Assembly (NCBI GenBank): GCA_030685235.1
Contig: MU839119.1
Location: forward strand, 124,001-188,000
From: Copromyces sp. CBS 386.78
Lineage: Eukaryota > Ascomycota > Sordariomycetes > Sordariales > Sordariaceae
Direction of reading: 5' to 3'
DNA: 64,000 nt
The translations under genes were made by a program, and so were the position numbers. Below the pieces are notes generated by a model, which searched no databases, was not told the origin of the DNA, and was given only the letters and a program-made list of their open reading frames with translations. Positions 46,091 through 57,700 of this stretch are shown here, piece by piece (the first letter of the stretch is position 1; each line of letters opens with the position of its first letter).

Positions 46091-47140
46091 TACGAAACAA
46101 CCCGTTTCCGCCTACCCCTTCTGCTTCCACTACCGAGGCTTCATACCTTACTCAGAGCACCAGCAGCAATTCGGAAGACCTCAACCTCAGACGGGAACTT
46201 AATGGTGCAGCCTGGAGGTAACCCAGCCCGACAACCGGGCCTAGCCCCGGAGTAACTCGGTATAGACACTCGCGTTTATTTTCTCAACTGCCAACCCAAT
46301 GACGTCCCAAAGGCAACATTTCAGTGACCGGGTCCGTCAAGCATGCTTTGGATAGGTATGTGGATAAGGTAGGGTTTCGGCATTTATAAGGTTGTACACA
46401 TTTCGTTTGGCTTTCATCCCATGTGGCCTAGGGCTATCTTGGACGCGTCCTGATTTCTACACCTTCTGCAATATTTCAATACTCATTTTCCATTGGCAGT
46501 TTTTTTAATTATTTGGCTTATGCTTGCTTTCCTCTTGACGCTTCAGCTAGCTGCGGTAAAGTTACTGGTTTTTTGTTCCTACTCCTTCATGTTCCTTTTT
46601 ACCTTTCAAGCTGTTGTTTATGCCTCTGAGCCTGAGGCATCACATCACGTAAGCGTATACGTCAGGGCAGTCTCGAGCTACATCCGCAGTTAAGAATACG
46701 GTACCTACATGTACCTACCGAACGATCCTAGCTGGTTGTGGTGCTCGCTGCTGGCTTGAGCAACAGCAGATGAATCATCGGTGACCGAGTCGTTGGCACC
46801 GCTAGTGGCAATAGGAATCTCGGTGGAGCAAGAGAAGTTGCTCAAGCAGATGTCGAGGGAAGAGTCTGTCCTGGATCGGGCCTGGATATGTTGAGGGCGA
46901 GCGAATGTTGCGGTGAACGACGAGTCGTCCGTGAAGGTAAACCAGCGCCTTAGCAACCGCCAACCGGTATGGGGGAGTGGCAGTATGTTCTTTTGACTGA
47001 CGGTCTTCGTAAGGTATTTTTGACTTCAGCTTCTCAAAAACCGCCTTCCACAAAGGGACGAAGATGATGACGGTAGTAGCAACAACAACAACAATGGTGG
47101 CCTTCCCTACGGTCATCCGTGTGACGCTCCGTACCAGCAT
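46091..47140. other. Intergenic, with a possible membrane-segment ORF at its right end
   Basis: A minus-strand frame at 46802-47140 contains VGKATIVVVVATTVIIFVPL, a plausible membrane helix followed by charged residues. A neighbouring minus frame (46705-46956) is Ser/Thr-rich. No splice signal joins them convincingly. Pieces of a degraded membrane protein are possible. Confidence 0.3.
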
Positions 47141-47760
47141 TGTATGCGAAACGCATACTATTGCGTCGAGACCAAGACAGGCAAGGGTAAGAAATGCTTT
47201 GTCTGCACCAAGCAGAGGGTTGCGATCCTAGACGTCCCAAGATGCATACGGTATATCGGCAGCTACAAGATTTGGGGGATGTTGGCGACAACCATCTTGT
47301 GCGCAAGTTATACAATGACATCTTCGATGCCATCGGCCCTATGACTCGCCTTGAAAAGGCAGGAGTTATCCCCAAGTAAGTGTTTTATCTTCTTCTTTCT
47401 TCTTTTCTGGATAGCAAGGGTGCTGTGGCCGAGACACACCACCAGTTTAGGAAGACCGTGGTTGCCGCTCGCTACCTCAACGAAACCACGTGTTGGCGTC
47501 CTATAGAGAACTACGACTACACCGTGACCATTCACAACTTGAACGCGGGAGTCGCGACGCCTGCCAGCGAGCTGAGAACAGAGAAACCGACTGATGGAAA
47601 ACCCTAGACCATCACCGAACGCGAGAAGCACTTCTCTTCCCGAAATAGGATTCAGACAATATTCTATATATCCGCTTCTCGGTAACAAGAAGAAGTGCGT
47701 GCGCTGCCGCAAGCTGAAAGGGAACTGCGAGGACGTGAGTTTTGGACATGATTTTCTCCT
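47141..47760 (+). pseudogene. Hypothetical gene pieces, probably frameshifted
   Basis: One plus frame gives CMRNAYYCVETKTGKGKKCF and VCTKQRVAIL. The next frame takes over at the same point with CDPRRPKMHTVYRQLQDLGD and ends RLEKAGVIPK before a good donor (GTAAGTG, 47376). One missing or extra base would fuse them. Further downstream are KGAVAETHHQFRKTVVAARY (from 47419) and GNKKKCVRCRKLKGNCED followed by GTGAGT (47735). Cys pairs are frequent (CFVC, CVRC) but no named domain fits. Function unknown. Confidence 0.4.
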
Positions 47761-47907
47761 AATCCTGGTTGGCGTTTCGCTGACGTGACTACCGTACCTA
47801 GGCCGTTGTCTTGATGACTGGTGACGCTTCCGACGCCTCTTCGCTGGTCTCCACCGAGTCCAGCCTTCTCCCCATTGTGGTTGCAAGGCAATCTTAGCCT
47901 CGCAAGT

Positions 47908-48566
47908 CTAGGCATGTGCCGCAAAGTCGAATAAAGAATACCAGTCCCAGCCGACCTCTTTTGCTAAATCCCTTGAACGGTGCCAGAATGGATAGAAAAC
48001 TCGAGACCGAGGGCCAGATGGGGAATCGATGAAGCATAGCTCGTCGAACTCGTCGGGGCCTATGGTATACTTCGCTGCGATCTTCCTCATGTTGTTCGGT
48101 GCCAGAATGGATAGAAAACTCGAGGTCGAGAGCTAGATGGGGAATCGATGAAGCATAGCTCGTCGAACTCGTCGGGGCCTATACTTCGCTGCGATCTTCC
48201 TCATGTTGTTCGGTGCCAGAATGGATAGAAAACTCGAGATCGAGAGCCAGATGGGGAATCGATGAAGCATAGCTCGTCGAACTCGTCGGGGCCTATGGTA
48301 TACTTCGCTGCCATCTTCCTCATGTTGTTTGAAATCTTGATCGCGTTAATAACAAAATGTGGATCAGCTCCCACGTACCCACGTCCAACACTGAAAAGCT
48401 CCTTTAGCCTACACTGATCCAATTGTTTTTGTTGTTGAGAAGTTAAAATCCCGGTTCGTAGGGTATCTACCATCTCCTTAAGCCTGGCACGGTGAGAAGA
48501 GGCGAGGCAATAGGATTCAGACAATATTCTATATATCTGCGACTGAAGAATTTTTACTCTCGACAT
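47908..48566 (-). pseudogene. Unknown gene disrupted by a tandem triplication
   Basis: The minus frame from ATG 48566 reads MSRVKILQSQIYRILSESYC, an amphipathic region, then KMAAKYTIGPDEFDELCFID and SPSGSRSRVFYPFWHR before hitting a stop. The last 39 codons are present three times. Only the copy at lowest coordinates (47908-48090) continues past FWHR into SRDLAKEVGWDWYSLFDFAA and HA-stop, the likely original C-terminus. Because the units are 119 and 114 bp, the insertion of extra copies shifts frame and truncates the protein. I do not recognise the family. Confidence 0.55.
47979..48330 (-). repeat. Tandem triplication, units 119, 114 and 119 bp
   Basis: GGTGCCAGAATGGATAGAAA begins units at 47979, 48098 and 48212. 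The middle unit lacks ATGGT (before ATACTTCGC) and is 114 bp. Otherwise the copies differ by only a few bases, so the event looks recent relative to the surrounding decay, and it is below the size at which RIP is efficient. Confidence 0.93.
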
Positions 48567-49839
48567 TCGTTTATACTTTCAAGACAGAACTCAACTGGTA
48601 AAGCAACGTCAGTTCGAAGTCAGAGACTGGATTGCGCGAGTTGAGTTCTTCCCAGGTCATCCCGTGATGACTGGCATTGCAGCTGAGTTGGCCTGAAGTT
48701 CCGGTAGATGGGACGAGAGCAGTGATTGTTCCCGGCGCGTCTTGAGCTCATAGCTCCCGTCTCTAGTTCCAGTTGGCTGCAATGGCGTTGCGAGGTGTGC
48801 TCTCTTCTGCCAGCCTTGCCTCACGCTGTTCTCGGGATGGATAAAGATGGTATTTATAATTCCATCTCATGGGCGGATAAAGATGGTAAGTATGTTAAAA
48901 ATAAAATCTAGGCGCTGGTGATGGCCCGGTTTGTAGGCCGGCGATGTAAGTTACCGGGGCCGACACCTCCTACCGCCGCCGCCGCCGCACGGTGATTTAT
49001 CAGCATCTGCCACTGCGGTCTTTGGAGAGTAAGTTGAAGATGAGAAAACAGGACGTGGGGTTCTGGCGGTTCCGCTTGACTCGGACATGGAATAGACACT
49101 GGCGGCTATCTACATGTGACATGTGAACCGCAAGAGTCGCTTGGCTTGCTTGGTTTACGTGCGTGGGCGCGGCCTTTCTTGTCTTGTCTGGTGTGTCTTC
49201 TTCACTTGGCCGAGTGGAGTGATGGTCCTGGCTTTCTGTTTCCGCTCCTTCCTGTTTGAACTGTTGTACATCGCTCGAAGGCCACGGGTATATAAAGGTA
49301 TACGTCACGCATGGGAGGAGTCCGGTGAGGAGGGTCAGTGATTTGGCGGCAGGCTGCCCTCAAAAATGAGACGAGGGCAGATTGGTCCCGGCCTGTGGAC
49401 GTAACACGGACTGGACACTCGAGTCCGCAACCGCAATTATCCCATCTTTTTCTCAATTAAAACGTTTCCGCGGGAGGTGAATTGACCATTACGCACAATA
49501 CGTGTGTCATTTGGTCGAAATTCCCTTTGGTTGACGGCAGAACTTGGTGTCTTTGAGGGCCTTATTTTTGCGCACATTTTGCTCGCCCACTTCCTTTCCT
49601 CCCCTACCTTTCTTCTTCGCGTTTGCGACCACAAGGACATCACCACGACCCACACAAGGCGCACTTGCTCCTTTTCTTGAAGCTTCACTTCCTTCGTGAT
49701 CTGATTGCTTTCTTCCAACGGCAAGCCAAACGTTCTCCAGCTTCGTCTTTGCCTGCTTTTCTCTTGAGAGCCCGTCGCAAAAAGAACAGCCACCTCACCT
49801 TCCCTTCAATCAAGAAGGCAACCAAGGCAACCAGCAACA
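48567..49839. other. Intergenic and leader of the membrane-protein gene
   Basis: Short frames on both strands, none recognisable (48726-48911, 49000-49341, 49437-49793). The 49580-49839 stretch is CT/CA-rich and is probably the leader of the gene at 49840. Confidence 0.4.
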
Positions 49840-51228
49840 ATGGAGGACAACAACGACACCTCCCTCCCTATCTCTAACCTCGCCGTGGCTCACGCCACTG
49901 CTTCAGCCATGGGTTCTGGCACCGACCAGCCCACAAAACTCATCACTCCTCGAGCCGCGCTCACCTCCTCCTCAGCAACCACACACAAGGCGCGCGCTCA
50001 CGTCATCTCCACCAGCGTCTTTGTCACCTTCGAGACAGAGACCGTCACCTTCCACCCGGGCGGCTCTGTCGCTCACTCTTCTCCGGTGCCGACAACCCTC
50101 GTCACCACCACCACTGCCTCTCCTCCCGCCGAGGAGACCACTGGCTCCCCGGCTTCCCAGACCGGCACCCAAGGCCCCAAGTCAGCAGTCATCGGCGGCG
50201 CAGTTGGCGCCACCCTTTTTGGCCTCTTCTTGCTGATCGGTTCTCTGGCCTTCTGCCTCTACCGTCGTCGCCGCCTTGAGCGCCTGGGCCACCCCTACTC
50301 CACGCCAACCCCCTTTCCCGCCCACGGCGGTGCCGGCACCGTCCGCGGCAGCGACGGACGTTTTCACCGTCTGGAGAACATACCGCTCCAGTCTCTCGGG
50401 AAGCCCAACCAAACCAGGGCTCAACAGGACCAGACGGCAGGCGGAGGAGATGAAAGAGGCTCCCGCCAGATGGGCATCGAAGTCGTCCCGGCCGGTCCAG
50501 AGGATAGGGGCCCGAGGTTGAGGACCGTTCCTGTTGTGCCCGTACCTGCTCCTGCTCATCACGAGCGGGTGTTGGTCCCGGTGCCCTCGCCCGTGTCTCC
50601 CGTCCCAGCTCCGTACCCGCTCCTTGCTCCCCCGGCCCCGACCCCGCCTAGACCGCTCCGCAACGCGAGCTCGTCTGTTTACTCCCAGCCTTTGCAGGAG
50701 GATGTGGCGTCCAGGTTCTCCGTGGACTCGGATGAGGTAGTCACCAACGACAACAACAACAACGGCAACAGAAACGACAATAGCAACAGCAACATCAGCA
50801 GCAGCAAGACCGTCTGGCCCGCCCCCCTCTTCTCTGCTGGTCCTGCTCAAGCTGCCCCCGCCACCGGCGCCGATGGCGAGCCCGGTCCCTCGTCATCAAC
50901 TACGACTCCCCACTGGGAGGACAGAGGCGGTCCCAGCCAGATGTCCATGCACGTCGAGCCTGGTCCGCAAAGTCGCTGGTCGCCCGACACCCCTAGCTCA
51001 GACAGAAGCATGGAGGGCCTGACTGGTCGTCTTGGCCAACAAGTTGCGCAAGTCAGCACGAAGCTGGCTGGAGCTTGGAAGGAGAAAAAGGAGAAGTTGG
51101 GTTTGTTGCTTGTTGCCGGCTCGAAGGAGGAGAAGAAGCCAAGCAAGGAGGAGAAGGGCAAGGGCAAGGCCATCGACAGGGAGATTGTGGTTGATCCTGT
51201 GAACAGAGGTGCTCCGGGATGGATCTAA
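49840..51228 (+). CDS. Single-pass membrane protein with Ser/Thr-rich stalk, 462 aa
   Basis: Uninterrupted 462-codon ORF, start context CAACAATGGAGG. Residues 1-115 are Ser/Thr/Ala-rich with a STSVFVTFETETVTF segment of the type often seen in fungal cell-surface proteins. Residues about 116-140 (AVIGGAVGATLFGLFLLIGS...) form one clear membrane helix, closed by YRRRRLERLG, so the long C-terminal part should be cytoplasmic. That part is Pro-rich with a Asn/Asp run (about 304-320), a Trp/Ser-rich patch and a lysine-rich segment near the end (KEKKEKLGLLL, GSKEEKKPSKEEKGKGK). No cleavable signal peptide is seen. The layout resembles fungal stalk-TM-tail surface proteins such as stress sensors, but it lacks a WSC domain. 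Function unknown. Confidence 0.8.
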   Translation: MEDNNDTSLPISNLAVAHATASAMGSGTDQPTKLITPRAALTSSSATTHKARAHVISTSVFVTFETETVTFHPGGSVAHSSPVPTTLVTTTTASPPAEETTGSPASQTGTQGPKSAVIGGAVGATLFGLFLLIGSLAFCLYRRRRLERLGHPYSTPTPFPAHGGAGTVRGSDGRFHRLENIPLQSLGKPNQTRAQQDQTAGGGDERGSRQMGIEVVPAGPEDRGPRLRTVPVVPVPAPAHHERVLVPVPSPVSPVPAPYPLLAPPAPTPPRPLRNASSSVYSQPLQEDVASRFSVDSDEVVTNDNNNNGNRNDNSNSNISSSKTVWPAPLFSAGPAQAAPATGADGEPGPSSSTTTPHWEDRGGPSQMSMHVEPGPQSRWSPDTPSSDRSMEGLTGRLGQQVAQVSTKLAGAWKEKKEKLGLLLVAGSKEEKKPSKEEKGKGKAIDREIVVDPVNRGAPGWI

Positions 51229-52102
51229 GGCGGGCGTGTCCAACTTCCTGGACTCCGAAACGCGTGCATCGAAGCTGTCTTCGACTACTGCACTGCCGAG
51301 GTTGGCCTTGTGCTCGCGAGAAGCATCGGAACGACAGTGGCGATGACAGACGCGGCGATCGCAATGACAAGAGCGCAGCGAACGATGACTCGCGACAAAG
51401 TATTTTCTTTCTGGTAACGGGAGTTGGCGTGTTGGTACGGTCGGGCGAGTTGGAGCTGGATATCGATCAGTTTTCCCAAGAATCCCTCACGCAGTTGTAC
51501 GACCTACGGCTGGGTGTTGGCTTCTTGAGGGAATTGAGAGGAGTTGGAGGATTGGCGAAGAACGATACCCAAGCGTTAATTTTAGACATGGCATGGCGCA
51601 CGGCGTTGGTCGAGGTTACTTCTACATACATGTAGGTACCTTTATGAGAGCGTTGCATGGGAAGGAGTTACTTGTTGCTTTCATCGGTCACTTCCTCATT
51701 TGGTGGCCAACTTAGATACCCATTTGTTCTTGCCTTATTGTAATTCAGATTCTTCTTTTCCTGCACCAGTGCGTCTTGCTTTTGCTCCACGTCGCGTTCC
51801 TTCCATGTTCGTCTTGATTCATGTTTCTCAAAGCAGTTCATTCCGTTCCTCCCTTCACCTTGACGAAGGCCCCGAGACAATGAAGGTACCTACCTTAGTA
51901 ACCATGTGACATTCCGTCCGATTATCATCATCGCTAACGAGATATACACGCTAGCCAAAAAGCTCGCCCACTTTTCCCAGCACGAAGTGACGACTGACGA
52001 AGTCCCATTCAACAGCAGCAATGCAGAACGCCGAATGCTACCGAGTCCACTGATGCTCATATTGTTCATCCACTCCACCGCCTCGTCATCTCAAAAGGGG
52101 CT
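51229..52102. other. Intergenic
   Basis: Convergent space between the genes ending at 51228 (+) and 52103 (-). Frames such as 51219-51635 overlap others and have no recognisable domain. Confidence 0.45.
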
Positions 52103-53811
52103 TTATGTCGGCAACTCCGGCAGCCCAATAAGGTTGAGCATCTCCATGACCTCCTCAATGTACTTGACCCTTTCCAACACCTTATTGCTATCCATAAACC
52201 TGTTGATATCGCTAAAGTTTGCGTTCTCCGGATCCAAACAAGTCAAACAGTTATGCACCACCTTCGCATACTCCGTACTCGTCCTGTTTGCAAGCTCCGG
52301 ACTCAAACTCAGCTCGACAAACCTCCTCTTAATCTCCACCGGAGTGGAATTTTCTTGAATCCCCAACACCTGGTACCGAATCAACGGCGTAGCTTGATCA
52401 GCCTCGTACTCAACAAAGCTCAGCCAGAACCCAATCTCCAACAATACCACGCCCAAGCTGTAAATGTCGTGTTGCATCACATAGTACTCCATATCCAGCT
52501 TCTGGCGGTCCGGGTGCCGGTACAACCGCGCCGTCTGCATAATCAGGATGTCTTTGCGCAGCTGGGAGTTTCCTTCCGATCCGCGGAGGACTTGGAAGCC
52601 GATCGGGTACGCGGTCTTTGGGAGCCGGCGGCGCTCGCGGACTTCGTTGTAGTGGGTTTTTTCCTCGAGGCAGAGGATGGTCTCGGGCCGCACGTTCTTG
52701 TGCACATACCCGTAGAGATGGACGCCGTAGACGGCTTTGACGAGGTGCCGTGCCATGAGGAGGCGGTCGCGGTAAAGGATGCTGCGGCTGAGCGGATCTT
52801 CGGGGAGTTGTGGGCGGTCGAGGAGGGCCTGGCGCAGGGTCATGGCGCGGACGGTGTTGGGCGGTTGGTAGAGGATGAAGGAGATCTGGCATTTGGCGTC
52901 CTGGCTCTTGGGGCTGGAGTGTCTGGTAAATCCTTCGCAGCGGAGGAGGCCGGTTTCCTTGGGCTCAGCTTCATGGAGGCGGATGGCGAAGTCCCGGGCA
53001 TCTTTGTCGGTGAGTTGGCCGTCGCTGGGAACGCTTTCGTTTGTGTCCAAAATCCGGAGGGTGCTCTCGTCTTTGCCAATTATGGCTTGCCGAGCGGTAG
53101 AGTACGGGATGATCCCCATAGTGTAACCCCTTTGCTTCCACTGGGAGAAGTCGATAAACACTGTAGGTGCTGCTACAGCCTTGAAGGCTTCGCGGTAAGT
53201 GGCTTCGGTCTTGAGCTTTGAGCGCTCAATAACGTCGTCTAGCGGCACCGTCATGGGAATTGCGTCTTGGCTGATGAGATTCAAGAACATAGACTGGTAG
53301 AGGTCCTGCCACGTCTTCGCTTCTTCAACCGCCTTGTCGATATTGTGGGCATTGGTGAAAGCGAACTTCATCTTTCTGCTAGCAGAAAGCTTAGCAGCTT
53401 GGTCGGTCTTTGAAAGCAGCACCTGAAGCTTTTCCAGGGCGTCTCTTGACCTGCGGAGGATCACGCGTTGTTGTTCCAAAAGGGGCGCAGGTAACGGGTT
53501 GCCGTATCTGTCTACAGCCCGTTGTGCCGCGTTCTCGCGATGCTCATGTGCTCGCCCCAGCACAGTCATCAAGGTGTTGTAACGATCGATCTTCTCTTCA
53601 GCAGTCTTATAGGTTTTAAACATCTCGTCAACTCCCAGATACATGCTGATCTGCACGTTAGCTCCATCTGTCCCTCTTCATTCGATATACAGGGGTAGAC
53701 CACCAGTCACTCATTACACCTTCTTTGACAATACCTAAAAAAGGGCACATACTCCTGGAAAGTTTTAGCAGAGGCGACGGCGCCAATGAGACCGAGAGTT
53801 AGTTCGGCCAT
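52103..53811 (-). CDS. Helical (HeLo-like?) domain plus pseudokinase, 533 aa
   Basis: Exon 1 is 53753-53811 (MAELTLGLIGAVASAKTFQ), intron 53646-53752 (GTATGT, branch GCTAAC, CAG) and exon 2 is 52103-53645. The first ~130 residues are predicted mainly helical and start like fungal HeLo-type domains (short hydrophobic Gly/Ala-rich helix). Residues about 230-500 have a protein-kinase skeleton: FILYQPPN strand region, MARHLVKAVYGVHLYGYVHK, NVRPETIL (catalytic loop), GFQVL, and HDIYSLGVVLLEIGFW (helix F, about 412-427). The catalytic loop reads HKNVRPETI instead of HRDxKxxN, and GFQ stands where DFG is expected, so catalysis is very unlikely. Related fungal proteins take part in regulated cell death or non-self recognition; that role here is inference. 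A decayed relative lies at 24864-26469. Confidence 0.82.
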
Positions 53812-54482
53812 TGTATGCGTTCGTGGGACGTTTGCGAAGCTTGGAAGGCAGACTCTTTCGTACCTCACCAGCGAGAGAAAGGAAGATCATGAATGATGGC
53901 CAAGTTGAACAACAAGAGGGGCTTTGGACGAGGCGCAACCCATATGGACCGAAGTGTTATGGCGAAAGGTAACCTAAGGTAAGGCACCTGGCCTTCTAAT
54001 AGCATCTTGCAGGACACAATCACAACAAGTTCCCGAGGGAACCAATTGAGTTCCATTTTGATGTCCAGTCTTTCCGATTATCGATGGCCACATAGGCCTC
54101 GTGGTGAGCCTAGATGCCTAGAGATAAAGATACCTTAGCCAACGGAGAGTTACATACATTGATGATTGTGAATGTTCGGTTACTCACTCGAGAGCCGACG
54201 GGCATCTAGTACGGTGCGTGGGCTGTGGCAGGTCATGGAGGTTATTCCGGGTGCTCTGCAGCCAGTACTTTGACGACCCAGATGAGGGGAATTTTGCCTG
54301 AAGGTAACCCACCGAGACACACATTAACGGGAATCCGGCCTGTTTTCAACGGTTAAGCGTATCTAACGCGTGTGTGGTTAATGCTCCCTATCTGAGGTTA
54401 ACCGTTGAAAGCTGTTAACCGTTGGAAATAGTTAAGCGTTGAAAAGAGATAACTGTTGAGAGCTATACTAAAATAAGGTTTA
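53812..54482. other. Intergenic with short GTTAACCGTTGAAA-type repeats
   Basis: The first part is the upstream region of the pseudokinase gene. From 54350 to 54460 variants of GTTAACCGTTGAAA occur at least five times. The RIP-type AT-rich block begins just after. Confidence 0.55.
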
Positions 54483-54717
54483 TGTAGGTGCGGGAGCTAG
54501 TGGCCGAGCTTAATCTATTTGGGACCCCTAAACCCCCAATTCCCACGGCCGATTGGACGTATACGTACTACCTCGCTTACCGATACTATAGTTATAGTAA
54601 GTATACGTACTACCTCGCTTACTAAAACCGTATAGTAATCGTAGTAAATAGAAAGCGATTGACCGAAAGTTAATTGTATATAACTGCTAACTAATTATAT
54701 AGAATACTAAGTGTTCA
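54483..54717 (-). repeat. Possible LTR (235 bp) with adjacent purine tract
   Basis: Starts TGTAGGTGCGGG and ends AAGTGTTCA (TG...CA), and is followed by ATCCCCCCTAACT, which on the minus strand is a polypurine tract next to a 3' LTR. It contains a 22-bp direct repeat (GTATACGTACTACCTCGCTT plus AC at 54558 and 54600). I could not find the partner LTR, so a retrotransposon is only suggested. Confidence 0.35.
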
Positions 54718-57700
54718 ATCCCCCCTAACTAGACTACTATATATATATAGTGTAGTAAGGAAGTTAATATAAAATACTATAAATATAGAGTATAATATAA
54801 AATTTATATGTCAATTCTACGTTTATATAAATCCTATTATATTATATTTCCATTATATAATTAATATTAAATTGATTAGAGGTTGAGGTGTATACCGTTC
54901 TTTATCATTATATACGTAGGTTAGGAATCTTTATATATATTATAAAGTAAAGTTCTTATTCCCGTTATTATATTATTAAACGTAAGGTTAGACATTTTAT
55001 ACGTTATTTATTAAAATTAAAAAGAAGCGTTAAAAACAAGTATATAGAGATTGAAACTATTAGATTTTCTAATATAAAATAATAGATAAGAGGTATAGTA
55101 ATTATGTAATTAAATACCTAACTCGAGTATTTAAATAAATTATACGTATATAATTAACTATCGAATAAAATATAAATATAAAAGTATAGTAATAGCCCGA
55201 GAATCCGTAGAATTGATTAGTAGGAGTACTAAGCTAGATTAGATTGGATACCAGATTGTTGTACAATTCTTGTCCGTTATTGGGTAATATTGTAGGTAAT
55301 ATATTAGGAACTAAGGCCTAGGAGTCTAAGAATCTAGGAATACTATTATAAGTATAGAAGGAAGATAGCCGATATTCCGGTATTTATAAGTATTAGTACG
55401 ATAGTTAAGCTATAATAGTACAATAGTTTAACTATAATAATAAGAGTTTATATCCGTAACGTATTAATACGCAAAACCTAATAAAATTTTAGAATCGCTA
55501 ACGAAGATTGGGGAATAGTCTCTACTAGAAAATACCGCTAAGCAAATCTATTAATAGATAGAGCTTAGACGATACAAAGGAAACGCTAACAGTAATTGGA
55601 GACGCTAATGGCAAGGGTATCGAAACAAAGACGTAATCGTAGCAGTATTAAATATAAATAGTAGTTAGTATTAAATTGGACAGAGAGGAGCTTAAAGGAA
55701 AATATTAATTCGAAAAACCTCAATCTATATTCGTATTATTATTGTATACTATAGTACGTCCTAGAACGGAGACTAAATATATATATATATAGATTAGAAT
55801 ACGCACTTCATTCCAATACCCTTCTATTACAAATAGGCATCTAGCCTATACTGGTTACAACTATTCTACCTACTAATTAATAAATACCTATTTAGTATAC
55901 TTGCTCTTATCTCTATTAAGAGGGTCCTCTAAAAGAATAATATATAGTTTTTATAATTTAATAACGGGTAGCCCAACGATAATAGGTTTAATATTTTCAA
56001 TATATAGAAGATCTAGGACTTTATTACGTTTATTCGAAACTTTTACCTATATTAGTATTAAAAATATATAGCGGTGGTCACCTACTATTTTTTATAAGAA
56101 AATATAATTAATATATTTAATACGCTTGCGTTCGATTATTTATATTTCGTAGATATCGCCATTATCGGCCGGTTTTAAATATAAGAATTTAACGTAGTGC
56201 CCCTATAATAAAACATATCGACGGTCTAAATTATATATAAAACGGCGTTAGCGATTAAATATAGGATATTAGAGAAACGCTACCTAATATAGGGATAAAA
56301 TAACAGGAAATATAATATTAATAAGCGCTAAATACAATACTGCTAAATTCCGACGTAATTTAGTACTATAGTACGAATTAATACGTACGATCGGGTATTA
56401 TATAGCGCTAATATTTAATATTATAGAAGAAAAGGTTAGTATATATATTAGGTAATATATTATTAGAAGTTTTAAAATATCGTAATAATAATAATATAAA
56501 AAATACTTAATGACGTTCAAGAGATATAATTAAATAAAATAAATATATTAAATCCGTACGCCTAATTTGTATAAGTAACGAAATTTCGTAATCCCGCCTA
56601 TATACGCTATTATATAGTCGATTAGAATATAGGTAATAATTGAGCGAAAATCCTAAAATTTTATAGTACACTAAATTGAATATATTAATTATTAATTTAG
56701 TATTACGTAATTCGAATTTGATTTTAAAAATTAATATTCTATTCAAATTATAACCGACGAGCCTAAATATCGAATTTTCGGATATATTTTTCTAATTTTA
56801 TATATAGTATAAATAATTATTGTAAACGTCGGATTATATACCCGTTTTTTCCTATACGTATTTAACAATTTTTAAATAGCTTCGTACGTATAGTAGCCGC
56901 TCTTTTAAATTATTTAAATATAACGTTTATTTTTATTTAAATTATATATAAAATATAGGTTATAACGGGGTAGTGATTTACAGTTAGTATTAATTTACTT
57001 ATTAATAAATACTACCCTTTAAGACTATTATAAAACTTTATTACTAAAGCTGAGGAGCCGGACGTTATAATTATATTAATATATTCGAAATAATAGATCT
57101 TTGAATTTTAATTATATTTCTCGCTCGGTTCGGGGTAATAATTGGTTAGTATTAATAATATATCTGCTCTAGCTAATTATATTATTCGGTAATTATCCGC
57201 TAATTATAGGCCGCCGATATTCGTAATCTATATTTATTTTAACGTTAAATATAATATTATTTTCAGCTTCTTTAATTTCTTATTAATTAATTTGCAATAT
57301 AAAAGTATTAAATATTATAAAGTACGACTTTTGAAAATTAAATATTTATTTAGTAAGTTCTCTATTTATATCCGCGAATACTTTCCATATTATAAATCGT
57401 ACTATAATATAAAATACAGCTATTTCGAATATAATCTTTTTAGGGTTAGTCGTATTAATCTTCGTCGCCCAATCCTTTATCTATTTATTTATATATATAT
57501 TAGCTGGCATTCGTCTTAATAATTCGGTAGCGGGGTATTAAATAGGGTTATATTAGGTAACTATTCTCCCTATTCGTTCGCTCAAATTTTATTCGCTTTT
57601 TAGTCCGTAATTAGACCTAATATACGGCTAACTACCCCTAGTATTTAGTCGTCTACTATACTAAATTTAGGTAGAAATCGTATATAATTTATTAAATCGA

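Noticed and set aside
47034..47375. Minus-strand frame with CCCCCYY run
   Set aside because: The Cys run is an antisense reading of a GTAGCAACAACAACAACAAT microsatellite.
52253..53221. 322-codon plus-strand frame opposite the pseudokinase
   Set aside because: It has no recognisable motifs, while the minus strand carries conserved kinase-skeleton blocks and a clean spliced first exon.
55250..55855. Possible 600-bp LTR (TGTAACCAGTATAGGC on the minus strand to TTGTACAACA)
   Set aside because: The ends fit TG...CA and a TGGTATC-like primer site follows, but no second copy or target duplication could be found and the nearby candidate LTR at 54483 is unrelated in sequence.
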